Assembly (NCBI RefSeq): GCF_009936375.1
Contig: NZ_AP022332.1
Location: 2,103,501-2,167,500 of the forward strand
Reading direction: 5' to 3'
DNA length: 64,000 nt
Origin: Methylosinus sp. C49
GTDB lineage: Bacteria > Pseudomonadota > Alphaproteobacteria > Rhizobiales > Beijerinckiaceae
A program made the position numbers and the translations under genes. The notes beneath the pieces were generated by a model, which was given only the letters and a program-made list of their open reading frames with translations, ran no database searches and had not been told where the DNA came from. Positions 7,820-15,826 of the stretch are shown one piece after another. Position 1 is the stretch's first letter, and every line of letters starts with the position of its first letter.

Positions 7820-10474
7820 GCGCGTCGCGGTTCGGAAGACGAGCTTCTGATACGCGAGGCCGACGCCGATCAGCACGAAGCCGAGGCCGATGAAGGAAAA
7901 GGCGCGCCACAACCCCTCGAGGCCGGCGAGATCGTAGAGGAAGATTTTCAGCGTCGCCGCGACGATGAACAGCGCCGAGGCGAAGCGCGCGCCGGCGAAG
8001 CCGCGGACGAGGCCATAGACGAGCAGTAGCACGCCGAGCGCGAGCCATGCCGCCGAATAGGCCCAGACTTCCATCTCCCCGGCGCCGCGTTGTGCGCAGA
8101 GTTCAGCGCCATTGAACCAGCGTCGCGTCTCGAGGCTGGCGTAGAGAAAGAGCAGCGCGACCGACAGCGCGCCGGCGGCTCGCGTGAACCAGATGGGGCG
8201 CAGGCCGTGGGCGCGGCGCATGAGCAGCGCGGCCGCTGCGGCCGGCGCTGCATAGCCGAGCAGCAGATCGGCGCCTCCCTCGAGCGGACGACAGCTCAGC
8301 AGCGGATCGGCGATCGTCGCGACGCCGACCGAGAAGAAGCAGGCCGCCGCGCCGAACAGGAGCGCGCCGATATCGAAGATCGGGCTTCGCCGGCGGGGGT
8401 CGATCTCGACCAGCGCCAGCGTGAACAAGAGGGACGTGGTCGCGAGCAACCCCAGCTCTACGAGACCCGTCCCGCGGGCAAAAATATCGCCGCCGTTGAG
8501 GGCGTGGCGTATCTCGAAATAGACGAGCAGTGCGGCAAACAGCGTGGCGAGCGCTTCGGCGATCGACGTCGGCGCGTCGGCTTTGCCCGGACGGCGCAGC
8601 AGCCGCGCGGCCGCGGCGAAGGCGAGCGCCGGCGCGCCATAGCCGAGCAGCAGCCAGTTGAAGATCGGCGTCGTCCCGAGCGTGGGGCCGACGATGCGCG
8701 GTTCCAGCAGCAGCCGCGCCAGCACCAGAAGTCCGAGCGCCGCGGTGGGCGCGCGCAGGGCGGGAATGTCGAGCCGCGCCGAGACGAAGGCCGCGGCCGT
8801 CGCCGAGAGAGCGAGCGCGACGGTCAGCATTCCACGATCGAGGAAGAAGACGAGGGCGAGGGCGAGAGCCGCGAGCGCGCCCGTCGCGAAAACGCCTTGC
8901 GCCAATGTCGCGGTCGCATTGCTGCCGGCCGCGCGGAAAAAATGGGCGAGGCCGACGAAGCCGGCGCCGATCGCCGCGGCGACCAGGGCGAAGGAGAGGC
9001 TCGATGGTCCGTCAGCGAGGCGCAGATAGAGGGTCGCGGCCACGGCCAGCGGCGTCGCCGCCGCCGCGAAGGCATAGGCCGTCGCCTGCGGATAGAGGAG
9101 CCCGTCCGTTGCGAGGCGGCGCGTGGCGAGACCGACGACGATCGCGGCCGAGAAAATCGCGACGACGAGAAAATGCTCCGGCGCGTGGGGCGCATGGAGG
9201 AGAATGGGGCCGAGCGTCCGGGCCGGCGCGTCGGGATTTCCGGGCCAGACGAACGATATAGCGACCGCCGCCGCGCCGACGATCGGCAGCAGAGCGGCGG
9301 AGCAGGCGCGAAAGGCCCCGGCGAGCGCGACGCAGACGAGGATCGCGCAGAGCGTCGCCGTCGTCGCTGCGTCGAGCCCTATGGGCGTCGCGCTCGCGAC
9401 GATGAGAGCCGCGACGCCAGCGAGGCCGCCGGGCAGAATCGTCGCAACTCTGTCGAGCGGCGTCGATTGCCGGCGGGAGGCCGAGTAGAGCGCCGCCGCC
9501 GCGGCGCCGATCAGCGTCTGGACAAGCGCGGCGTGGAGTACATCCGGCGCCGCGGCCAGCAGGAGCGCCCAGAGCGCCCCGCCCGCGGCGGCCGCTTCCG
9601 CAAGCCAGTCCCAATTGCGCATCCGGGCGAGGCCGAAAGCCGCCGCCTGCACGATCGCGAGATAGAGAACGACGGGCCAGGGATCGGGCGCGGCGGAGGC
9701 GACGAGCAGCGGCGCCGCGCCCGCCCCGACGAGGCCGAGGCCGGCGAGCCAGGGTCCATGCAGAGCCGCCGCCAGCTTGGTCGCGACGCCGAGCGCGCCC
9801 AGAGCGGCGAAGGCGAGAGTCGGGCCGATGAAGCCGTAGAGGCCATGCGCGGCATAGATTGCGCCGAAGCCGGCGACGGCCCCGGCCGCCGACAGAACGG
9901 CCGGCGTCTGAGTGGGATTGCGGCTCGCCATCTCGCGGCGGCGCAGCCATTCGCCGGCGGCGATCAGCGCCGCGCCCAGGGCGAGGCCGAGAACGCAGCG
10001 CGCCGCCGGCCCGAACCATCCCTGCTCGATCGAATAGCGCACCAGCAGCAGCGCGCCGAGCGCCAGGGCGACGCCGCCGATCCAAACGCTCCAATCGGCG
10101 CCGAGCGCCGCTTCGAGACCGGCCGCGCCGGCGGCGGGCTTTTCGACGCGCGGCGTCGAGGGAACGCGCGGCTTCGGCTCTGTCGTCGGCTCGACCGATT
10201 TTTGCCCGGGGGTCGCGCGGGCGCGCGCGGGAGCCGGGGAGGGAGCGGGAGTCGGAGCCGGGGAGGGCGCTGCGGTCGTCGCTCTCGCCGGCGCGCTGAC
10301 CGCGCGCAATCGCGCCTCCAATGACGCGATGCGGCGCTCGGCGATCGAAAGGCGCTCGCGCGCCGAAAGGGCGAGGAAAAAACCGAGCGGTCCGAGGATC
10401 AGCATCAGCGCGCCGAAAATGAGCGGCGCGAGCAAGTTCGTCTGCATCATTGAAAAAATCCCGCCGCTGAACAT
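7805..10474 (-). CDS. DUF2339 polytopic membrane protein
   Basis: Very hydrophobic 889-aa protein. After one N-terminal membrane helix (about residues 12-35) and a short coiled coil (ERLSIAERRIASLEARL) comes a roughly 50-residue Ala/Pro-rich linker (PAPTPAPSPAP), then WSVWIGGVALALGALLL, the start signature of DUF2339, and more than twenty Ala/Leu-rich membrane segments to the end. The family has no assigned function; cell-envelope roles have been suggested. It stands alone, convergent with the YpfJ gene and separated from the next leftward gene by about 50 bases. The region is GC-extreme, and the opposite strand carries a long Arg-rich open frame that is a shadow. Confidence 0.9.
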   Translation of the reverse strand: MFSGGIFSMMQTNLLAPLIFGALMLILGPLGFFLALSARERLSIAERRIASLEARLRAVSAPARATTAAPSPAPTPAPSPAPARARATPGQKSVEPTTEPKPRVPSTPRVEKPAAGAAGLEAALGADWSVWIGGVALALGALLLVRYSIEQGWFGPAARCVLGLALGAALIAAGEWLRRREMASRNPTQTPAVLSAAGAVAGFGAIYAAHGLYGFIGPTLAFAALGALGVATKLAAALHGPWLAGLGLVGAGAAPLLVASAAPDPWPVVLYLAIVQAAAFGLARMRNWDWLAEAAAAGGALWALLLAAAPDVLHAALVQTLIGAAAAALYSASRRQSTPLDRVATILPGGLAGVAALIVASATPIGLDAATTATLCAILVCVALAGAFRACSAALLPIVGAAAVAISFVWPGNPDAPARTLGPILLHAPHAPEHFLVVAIFSAAIVVGLATRRLATDGLLYPQATAYAFAAAATPLAVAATLYLRLADGPSSLSFALVAAAIGAGFVGLAHFFRAAGSNATATLAQGVFATGALAALALALVFFLDRGMLTVALALSATAAAFVSARLDIPALRAPTAALGLLVLARLLLEPRIVGPTLGTTPIFNWLLLGYGAPALAFAAAARLLRRPGKADAPTSIAEALATLFAALLVYFEIRHALNGGDIFARGTGLVELGLLATTSLLFTLALVEIDPRRRSPIFDIGALLFGAAACFFSVGVATIADPLLSCRPLEGGADLLLGYAAPAAAAALLMRRAHGLRPIWFTRAAGALSVALLFLYASLETRRWFNGAELCAQRGAGEMEVWAYSAAWLALGVLLLVYGLVRGFAGARFASALFIVAATLKIFLYDLAGLEGLWRAFSFIGLGFVLIGVGLAYQKLVFRTATRSTLR

Positions 10475-10522
10475 CGAAACGGCGAGAGCATAGCATTGCG
10501 CTCGAATTTTCGCGCCGTATTC

Positions 10523-11053
10523 TCAGATCGCGCGGCGGGCTTTCGTCGTCAGCTCGGTCGCGCGCAGCTTTTTGGCGAGCGTCGCCAGATCGCCGGCGGC
10601 GCCGAAATCCTCGCGCCGCGCGACGAGGCCGACGGGCTCCGCCAGCCGCGGCGCGATGCGCGTCAGCAGCGAGCTGGGCGCCGCGCGCAGCACGAGCGCG
10701 CGGCCCTGCTCGCCATAGGACAGAGCGTCGCGCAATTCATCGACGAAGCCGCGCTCCGGCGCGTGGCCGGCGCGCAGAACCAGCACATCGGGATAGCGCA
10801 TGGCCGGCAGCGCGCGGGCGAGGCCGGAGCGCGCGTCGACGGCTTCCACCAGCCCGCAGCCGGCCTCCTCGGCGATGACGCCGAGGCCGGAGTCTGGCGG
10901 CCCCACCAGCACAGCGTCGGCGACGAGGCCGGCGACGCAAGCATCGATCAGCGAGGCGAGCGTGCGCACGATCGCGTCGCGCTCGGCCGATTCCCGGGCG
11001 CGCCCTCCTGTCGCCGGGGGCGTGTCGAATGCGAGTATGACGGCCGAGAGCAT
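10523..11053 (-). CDS. Conserved hypothetical protein, possibly nucleotide-sugar-transferase-like
   Basis: 176 aa from the start MLSAVILAFDTPP; an upstream ATG would add 15 residues (MGYERLTTALSLATL). The opening strand SAVILAFD, then IVRTLASLIDACVAGLVADAVLVGP, recalls the beta-alpha-beta start of GT-A nucleotide-sugar folds, with a later PDVLVLRAGHAPERG segment at the place where a DxD-like loop would be. No metal-binding DxD or complete motif is visible, so a catalytic role is doubtful. It is read leftward about 50 bases before the DUF2339 gene and may be co-transcribed with it. Confidence 0.6.
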   Translation of the reverse strand: MLSAVILAFDTPPATGGRARESAERDAIVRTLASLIDACVAGLVADAVLVGPPDSGLGVIAEEAGCGLVEAVDARSGLARALPAMRYPDVLVLRAGHAPERGFVDELRDALSYGEQGRALVLRAAPSSLLTRIAPRLAEPVGLVARREDFGAAGDLATLAKKLRATELTTKARRAI

Positions 11054-11151
11054 GAGCGTCGCCAGAGAGAGCGCTGTTGTAAGACGCTCATATCCCATAT
11101 TTTCGCCCTGCTCGGCAAATGCGCCGCGTCAGCCTCGCCAATTGCGCCGCG

Positions 11152-11898
11152 TCAGCTTCGCAATGAGTCGAATGTCGCGGCGATCTCGGCGGCGTCGAAA
11201 TCCGCTATGGCGGCGGGCAGCAGCGGGTCTTCGCCGTCGATCCAGCGCCGCTCGGCGTCGGCGTCGTCGAGCGCGATGGCGACCGCGCCATTGAGCTCAT
11301 AGAGGCGCCAGGCGAGGCCGGCCGAGCGCATCGAGGACATCATCGCATTCTGCACCATGCTGCGGACCATGAGATGCGGCGTCGAGACGGCCGTGTCGGC
11401 GTCGTGGCCGCTGGTCGCGGCGAGGCAGGCGTTCTTGTCATAGGAGGCGTGGCCGCGGCAGGCGAGAGGCCGCAGCCGATAGAGCAGGCACAGGCCCGCC
11501 TCGATATAGGGGCAGGGCTGGCGCAGCGCCATGCGCGCGCTCTCCGAGCAGCCATTGGCGAAAGCGTTGATCGCGGCTATCCGCCCCGGCAGATCGACGC
11601 CGCGCTGCGCGAGCGCGCGCCGATTGGCGTTGACGAAACGCGCGATGAGAAACACCTCCGGCGCCGTGGCGACGACGCGCAGCACGCAGCAGGCGGGGCA
11701 ATCGCCGGCGCAGGCGATGGCCGGCGCGCCCTCCGTCTGAATGGCGAGATTGCCTTCGAAGCTGTCGAAGGCCTGGAGGCAGAGCGCGCCTATGAATTCC
11801 GGCCGCTCGCGGCGCTCGCGGATCGTCGCGTCGAAGGCGCTCGCCATGGCTTTGAAGAAGGAGGAGGGGCCGTCGGCGGTCGGTGTCGGATCGGTCAT
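11152..11898 (-). CDS. YkgJ-like cysteine-cluster protein
   Basis: 248 aa. Contains the cysteine pattern of the putative zinc/iron-chelating family (CxxxCxxCC-type): CAGDCPACC in the middle, then CPYIEAGLCLLYRLRPLACRGH, in which cysteines and the arginine-rich turn are the family's signature. The pattern implies a bound metal or Fe-S centre, but no function is established. No signal peptide. The C-terminal part is acidic (DDADAERRWIDGED). It is single-gene, divergent from the small secreted protein at 12070. Confidence 0.8.
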   Translation of the reverse strand: MTDPTPTADGPSSFFKAMASAFDATIRERRERPEFIGALCLQAFDSFEGNLAIQTEGAPAIACAGDCPACCVLRVVATAPEVFLIARFVNANRRALAQRGVDLPGRIAAINAFANGCSESARMALRQPCPYIEAGLCLLYRLRPLACRGHASYDKNACLAATSGHDADTAVSTPHLMVRSMVQNAMMSSMRSAGLAWRLYELNGAVAIALDDADAERRWIDGEDPLLPAAIADFDAAEIAATFDSLRS

Positions 11899-12069
11899 GG
11901 GCGCGCTCGGGTCGTGGCTCTCGTTCGTGTTATGTAAACACGATACATATCGATGAGCAAGCCGCCGAATCCCCCCAAGCCGGCGGTCGCGTCGACCGGA
12001 CCCGGAACTCGCACCCTGCTCGCGCGTTTTCTACCGCTTTGGGGCTGGGCGCGCAAAGAGGAGGCCGTC

Positions 12070-12303
12070 ATGGCTGGAAACGCGTTGAAACTGGCCGCCG
12101 CCGCCATTGCGGCCGTCGGCTTCGTCCGCGCCGCGCAGGCGCATAATGATTTCACCGATCGCGCGGAATATTACGCCGCCACGCCACAGGCCCCGGCCTA
12201 TTACGAGCCGCAATACTATTATGCTTATCCGAGCTATGTGGAGCCGTATTATTCGGGGCGCTCGATCTATGTCGCGCCCCGGCGCAGGTGGCGCGAGCGA
12301 TAG
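12070..12303 (+). CDS. Small secreted Tyr-rich protein
   Basis: 77 aa. The N-terminus MAGNALKLAAAAIAAVGFVR ends in AQA and reads as a signal peptide; the mature part is short and tyrosine-rich (YYEPQYYYAYPSYVEPYYSG) with an Arg-rich end. The start at 12070 is supported by AGAGGAGG eight bases upstream; a longer frame from 11953 would mask the signal peptide. No family recognised. Such small exported Tyr-rich proteins are common in Hyphomicrobiales envelopes, but no role can be given. Confidence 0.65.
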   Translation: MAGNALKLAAAAIAAVGFVRAAQAHNDFTDRAEYYAATPQAPAYYEPQYYYAYPSYVEPYYSGRSIYVAPRRRWRER

Positions 12304-12342
12304 GATGACGTCGAAAATCTTAAAGAGCGCGAGGCGCGCGTT

Positions 12343-13023
12343 TTAAAACTCGACCTCGAGCTCCTCGATCTCTTCCTTCTCGAGCAGCGCGGCGGCGATC
12401 CATTCCTGCATCGCGGGCAATTCGAAAATGCGGTCGCAATAGGCCTGGCTGACGTCGTCCAGAGGCACGTCGTAAGTGCGAAAGCGCGTCGCCACCGGCG
12501 CGTACATGGCGTCGGCCATGGAGATCTGGCCGAAGAGATAAGGCCCGCCATAGATCTCGAGGCATTCGCGCCAAATCTGCGTGACGCGCGCGATGTCGCC
12601 TTGCGCCTTCGACCAGACCTTGAACTTGGGGAAATGGCCTTTCAGATTCATCGGCAGCGCCGAGCGCAGCGACGTGAAGCCCGAGTGAATCTCGCCGCAG
12701 ATGGAGCGGCAATGCGCGCGGCGCATGCGATCGCCCGGCAATAGTCCCGCCGTCGGCGCGATCTCGTTCAAGAACTCTCCGATCGCCAGAGTGTCCCAGA
12801 TTTTCGCGCCGTCATGCGTGAGGCATGGCACGAGGATGGAGGGCGACAGCAGGAGTATTTCCGCGCGCGCCGCGACATCGTCGGGGCTGACGACGATTTC
12901 CTCGAAAGCGACGCCGGAGAGCTTGGCCATCAGCCAGCCCCGCAAGGACCAAGACGAATAGTTTTTGCTGCTGATCGTGAGCGTCGTCGTCGCCGCCGTT
13001 TTCGCCGCCGTTTTCGCCGCCAT
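12343..13023 (-). CDS. Glutathione S-transferase family protein
   Basis: 226 aa. Thioredoxin-like N-terminal domain (TLTISSKNYSSWSLRGWLMA, with SSWS as probable glutathione-activating serine), the cis-Pro segment SPSILVPCLTHDG and glutamate of the G-site at DTLAIGEFLNE; then an all-helical C-terminal domain with FGQISMADAMYAPVATRF, the GST motif II. The start at 13023 has AAGGAGG upstream; a longer frame to 13098 would run through the sigma-54 promoter pair and is rejected. Substrate unknown. Divergent from phaZ. Confidence 0.88.
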   Translation of the reverse strand: MAAKTAAKTAATTTLTISSKNYSSWSLRGWLMAKLSGVAFEEIVVSPDDVAARAEILLLSPSILVPCLTHDGAKIWDTLAIGEFLNEIAPTAGLLPGDRMRRAHCRSICGEIHSGFTSLRSALPMNLKGHFPKFKVWSKAQGDIARVTQIWRECLEIYGGPYLFGQISMADAMYAPVATRFRTYDVPLDDVSQAYCDRIFELPAMQEWIAAALLEKEEIEELEVEF

Positions 13024-13060
13024 GAGAAACGCTTCCTCCTTTTCCTTTGGTGGACTGTGC

Positions 13061-13076
13061 AGCAAGCGCTGTGCCA
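13061..13076 (-). promoter_or_regulatory. Sigma-54 promoter for the GST gene
   Basis: Read on the minus strand: TGGCAC-AGCGC-TTGCT, a full match to the -24/-12 consensus TGGCAC-N5-TTGCW with the invariant GG and GC correctly spaced. The start point would fall near 13049, giving a leader of about 27 bases to the ATG at 13023. It is the left arm of an imperfect palindrome shared with the promoter at 13093-13108. Confidence 0.75.
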
Positions 13077-13092
13077 TGCTAGAGCCCGTCCA

Positions 13093-13108
13093 TGGCACGG
13101 GGCTTGCT
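13093..13108 (+). promoter_or_regulatory. Sigma-54 promoter for phaZ
   Basis: TGGCAC-GGGGC-TTGCT, again an exact match to the sigma-54 -24/-12 consensus. Transcription would begin near 13119, about 30 bases before the phaZ ATG at 13149. No enhancer-binding site could be recognised nearby. This implies control by RpoN and an NtrC-type activator, for example in response to nitrogen; the activator is not known. Confidence 0.78.
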
Positions 13109-13148
13109 CGACCTGCCCCATCGGTAACGGAAGGTTTCGCTCAGCCGC

Positions 13149-14366
13149 ATGATGTATGACGCATATCAGAGCTACGCCGACGTGAGCAATCGACTTCGTC
13201 TGGCGGCGGCGAGCGGCGAGCGACTGGCTCGCCTATGGAAATCGACGCCTTACGCCTCGCCTTTGCGGTGCTTCGAGGCCTATTGCGAGCTGGTCTCGCT
13301 GCTCGGCTTCACGCATGTGCGTCCCGATTATGGCGTCACGCAGATCACGACGCACAATGGCGCCGCCATCGACGTGATGGAGGAGCCGGTCTATTCGACG
13401 CCCTTCTGCCAGCTGCTGCGCTTCGTGCGCAAGGATGCGGAAAATCTCCCGCGCGTGCTGCTCGTCGCGCCAATGTCCGGGCATTTCGCGACTCTGCTGC
13501 GCGGCACGATCCGCACGCTCGCGCAGGACCACGACGTTTATGTCACCGACTGGATCAACACGCGCGACATACCGCTCTCGCAGGGCGTTTTCGGCATGGA
13601 CGAGTTCGTCCAGCATCTCATCGATTTTCTGCGCTTCCTCGGCCCGCCCGCCCATGTCGTCGCGGTCTGCCAGCCGACGGTCGCGGCGCTCTCCGCCGTC
13701 TCGATTATGGCCGAGGACAATGATCCCGCGCAGCCGGCGAGCCTGACGCTGATGGCCGGGCCGCTCGACGTCAGCGTGTCGCCCACTAAGGTCAATGAAT
13801 TCGCCGTCTCCAAGCCGATCGAATGGTTCCGCAGCAATGTGATCGGCACTGTGCCGCGCATGCTGCCGGGGGCGGGGCGGCGGGTCTATCCCGGCTTTCT
13901 GCAAATCTCCGGCTTCATGAGCATGAACGCCGAGCGCCACGCCAACGCTTTCATCGATCTCTTCCGCCACCGCGTCGAAGGCGATCATGAGAAGGCGGAC
14001 CGCATCCGCACCTTCTATGAGGAATATTTCGCGATCATGGACCTCGATGCGGATTTCTATCTGCAGACCATCGAGACCGTCTTCCATAAAAATGCCCTTT
14101 CCTCGGGCAGTCTGCTCTTTAGAGGGCGCAAGGTGACGCCGCGCGCGATCAAGAAGACCTTCCTGCTCACGGTGGAGGGCGAGAAGGACGATATTTGCGC
14201 CGTGGGCCAGACGCTCGCCGCTCAGGATATGTGCAGCGGCCTGCGTCCCTATATGAAGTCGCACCATTTGCAGGCCGGCGTCGGTCATTATGGCGTCTTC
14301 AACGGCAAGCGCTGGGACAATCAGATCTATCCCGTCGTACGAGACCATATCCAAAACAGCCTGTGA
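13149..14366 (+). CDS. phaZ: Intracellular polyhydroxybutyrate depolymerase
   Basis: 405 aa, the family's usual length. PhaZ1-type thiol depolymerase that mobilises native PHB granules in the cytoplasm. The alpha/beta-hydrolase nucleophile is a cysteine rather than serine, in VAVCQPTVAALS (Cys about residue 174), a hallmark of the Ralstonia PhaZ1 family; the catalytic His is in GVGHYGVFNGKRW near the end. Other signatures are YVTDWINTRDIPLSQG and FLQISGFMSMN. No signal peptide. It is preceded by a perfect sigma-54 promoter, linking PHB breakdown to RpoN control, and followed by a 7-bp GC hairpin (14372-14397). Confidence 0.95.
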   Translation: MMYDAYQSYADVSNRLRLAAASGERLARLWKSTPYASPLRCFEAYCELVSLLGFTHVRPDYGVTQITTHNGAAIDVMEEPVYSTPFCQLLRFVRKDAENLPRVLLVAPMSGHFATLLRGTIRTLAQDHDVYVTDWINTRDIPLSQGVFGMDEFVQHLIDFLRFLGPPAHVVAVCQPTVAALSAVSIMAEDNDPAQPASLTLMAGPLDVSVSPTKVNEFAVSKPIEWFRSNVIGTVPRMLPGAGRRVYPGFLQISGFMSMNAERHANAFIDLFRHRVEGDHEKADRIRTFYEEYFAIMDLDADFYLQTIETVFHKNALSSGSLLFRGRKVTPRAIKKTFLLTVEGEKDDICAVGQTLAAQDMCSGLRPYMKSHHLQAGVGHYGVFNGKRWDNQIYPVVRDHIQNSL

Positions 14367-14371
14367 GCGGA

Positions 14372-14397
14372 CGAAGGCTGCGCTTGCCGCGCCTTCG
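14372..14397 (+). terminator. Hairpin after phaZ
   Basis: CGAAGGC (14372-14378) can pair with GCCTTCG (14391-14397), seven bases, with a 12-base loop. It starts six bases after the phaZ stop codon. No T-run follows directly, so it may be a weak terminator or a 3' end stabiliser. Confidence 0.4.
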
Positions 14398-14897
14398 CTG
14401 ACGAAGCTTCTTTGAGCAAAGCGGCGAGATGATCGGCGCGGATATTTGTCCGCGGCGGGCGCGAGCCTGTCTCAATCGCAGGCGGCCGGCTTTTTCAGAA
14501 GGCGCGCGGTGAGGCCGCTCCATCCGTTGCCGCGACAACAGTCCGCTCCCGGCCGAGCCGAGGCCGGGACTGTGACAAATTGTTGCAGGGCGTCACGGCG
14601 GCGCAGCAGGGGCGCGAGCAGGGTGTCCAGCCTCGGCCAAAAACGCACGACAAGCATATGATATAAAACAAAATAATATGGTCGTTCAGGTGTCATAAGG
14701 GTTACTGGACTATTACGTTCCTCTATAGCCCGACGGGAATTTTTCCTTGAAATTTTTGTGCGGCGCAATATTCTGAGTTCACTGAATTTCGGCCCGCTCC
14801 GTCGAGCATCGTTCCCGAGCCGCGCCGCCGGAATCGTAATTTATAAGAAGCCTTCCGACCCGTTCGATCGTGGCTGCGAAGGCGAGACGAGGTCACT
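14398..14897. other. Non-coding AT-richer stretch and leader of the small membrane protein
   Basis: About 500 bases without a credible gene. From 14650 to 14790 the composition drops well below the GC of the surroundings. A candidate promoter, TTGAAA (14747-14752), 16 bases, TATTCT (14769-14774), would give a leader of about 115 bases for the gene at 14898. No recognisable riboswitch or RNA gene was found. Confidence 0.4.
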
Positions 14898-15188
14898 ATG
14901 GAATCGATCAAGACTTGGTTTCAGGACTGGTCCGACGCCTGCGAATACGCCAAGGAATGCGCGCCCGACCTGTCTTTCCTCCCCGGCGAGCCCTTCACCG
15001 CGCTCTTCGGCATCGCCGCCGTCTGCTTCCTCGTCTGGTGGTGGAACGAGCGTTCCCTGCGCGCCAAATTGGCGATCGTCGCCAGCGCCTGGGCCACGCC
15101 GCAGCAGATCGAGGCTCCGGCGAGCCCGGTCGCCGCTCCTGACCGCGCATGGGCTCTCACCCCGGCCGCTCTGAAGCGCGCCGCTTGA
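14898..15188 (+). CDS. Small single-span membrane protein, unknown
   Basis: 96 aa starting MESIKTWFQDWSDACEYAKEC. One hydrophobic segment (about residues 33-48, FTALFGIAAVCFLVWWW) is flanked by an acidic N-terminal side and a basic RSLRAK, so the C-terminus is probably cytoplasmic by the positive-inside rule. ACGAGGT lies seven bases before the ATG. Codon usage is like the neighbours. No family recognised. It has its own long leader and is followed by a strong hairpin, so it seems to be a single-gene transcript. Confidence 0.65.
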   Translation: MESIKTWFQDWSDACEYAKECAPDLSFLPGEPFTALFGIAAVCFLVWWWNERSLRAKLAIVASAWATPQQIEAPASPVAAPDRAWALTPAALKRAA

Positions 15189-15198
15189 TCTCACCCTG

Positions 15199-15229
15199 CG
15201 GGCGGCGGCGCGAAAGCGCGGGCCGCCCG
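15199..15229 (+). terminator. GC-rich hairpin terminator
   Basis: CGGGCGGC (15199-15206) pairs perfectly with GCCGCCCG (15222-15229), and inside it GCGC-GAAA-GCGC makes a second stem with a stable GNRA tetraloop. It begins ten bases after the stop of the small membrane protein. There is no U-tract, so it is either Rho-assisted or an mRNA end stabiliser. Confidence 0.55.
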
Positions 15230-15241
15230 ATCACTTTCGGG

Positions 15242-15750
15242 GGTGTAGTGTCTCAGTTTGAATTTTGGCGCTCTTGACGGCGGCTTGGGCGGCTGAAGCC
15301 GTCGTCAAGCTTTCTTCGTCAGCGGCGTTGGGAACTTCTCGCGCATGAGCTGGTCAACTTCTGTGAAGTCCATGCTAGCGACGCTCCAATTGCTATTGAT
15401 CGCATGCTCATGGTCCAATGGGTCGTGCATGTCCCAATAGGAGCCATAGATCGCCTCGCCTCCTTTATCGACGTACGTGATGCGATAGCAGGGCTTCTGG
15501 CCAGTGCCGGTGACGCCTATCTTCACATGCGAAGTGCCGTGCAGATTTTTGCAAGTGAGCATTTTTTGCCGGACGTTGGCGATATAGTCGCGAGGATGCG
15601 TTAGGCTCTGCCATGTGGTCGCGATCGTCGCGTCTGGCGCTAGCTTCTTTGGCACACTTACCCTCCCTGCTTTCCGCTAAGCGTAGCGTCGGAGATTGGC
15701 GAGGCGCGAGCCGGAGTCAATCCCGCTGAAATTCAAACTGAGACACTATC
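15242..15750. mobile_element. Mini-element with terminal inverted repeats and one passenger gene
   Basis: A 20-base sequence TAGTGTCTCAGTTTGAATTT (15246-15265) recurs exactly inverted at 15729-15748, and the match continues weakly inward. Outside both ends is the same 8-mer CTTTCGGG (15234-15241 and 15751-15758), consistent with a target-site duplication. Between them there is no transposase, only one short gene on the minus strand. This is the build of a non-autonomous element mobilised in trans; an 8-bp duplication is seen in families such as IS1595, but the family is not proven. Confidence 0.65.
15305..15655 (-). CDS. Hypothetical protein carried by the mini-element
   Basis: 116 aa, [18 protein letters not shown] at the start, soluble, with two cysteines (MLTCKNLHG and QKPCYRIT) and acidic/aromatic content in the second half ([15 protein letters not shown]). 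Composition and codon use are less GC-biased than the neighbours, consistent with a foreign origin. It fills most of the space between the inverted repeats. No family recognised; not a transposase. Confidence 0.6.
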   Translation of the reverse strand: MPKKLAPDATIATTWQSLTHPRDYIANVRQKMLTCKNLHGTSHVKIGVTGTGQKPCYRITYVDKGGEAIYGSYWDMHDPLDHEHAINSNWSVASMDFTEVDQLMREKFPTPLTKKA

Positions 15751-15826
15751 CTTTCGGGCGAAAGGTCGACAGGGCGGCGGCCATAGGCTAGGCGTGGAGC
15801 AGGACTCCGCCGGACACGCCGCCGCG

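Noticed and set aside
8090-10324. A very long rightward open frame of over 700 codons
   Set aside because: It lies antisense to the DUF2339 membrane protein and is Arg/Glu/Gly-rich with no domain; an artefact of high GC and third-position bias.
12343-13098. Longer N-terminus for the glutathione S-transferase
   Set aside because: The extra codons run through both sigma-54 promoter sequences, and the internal ATG at 13023 has a good AAGGAGG.
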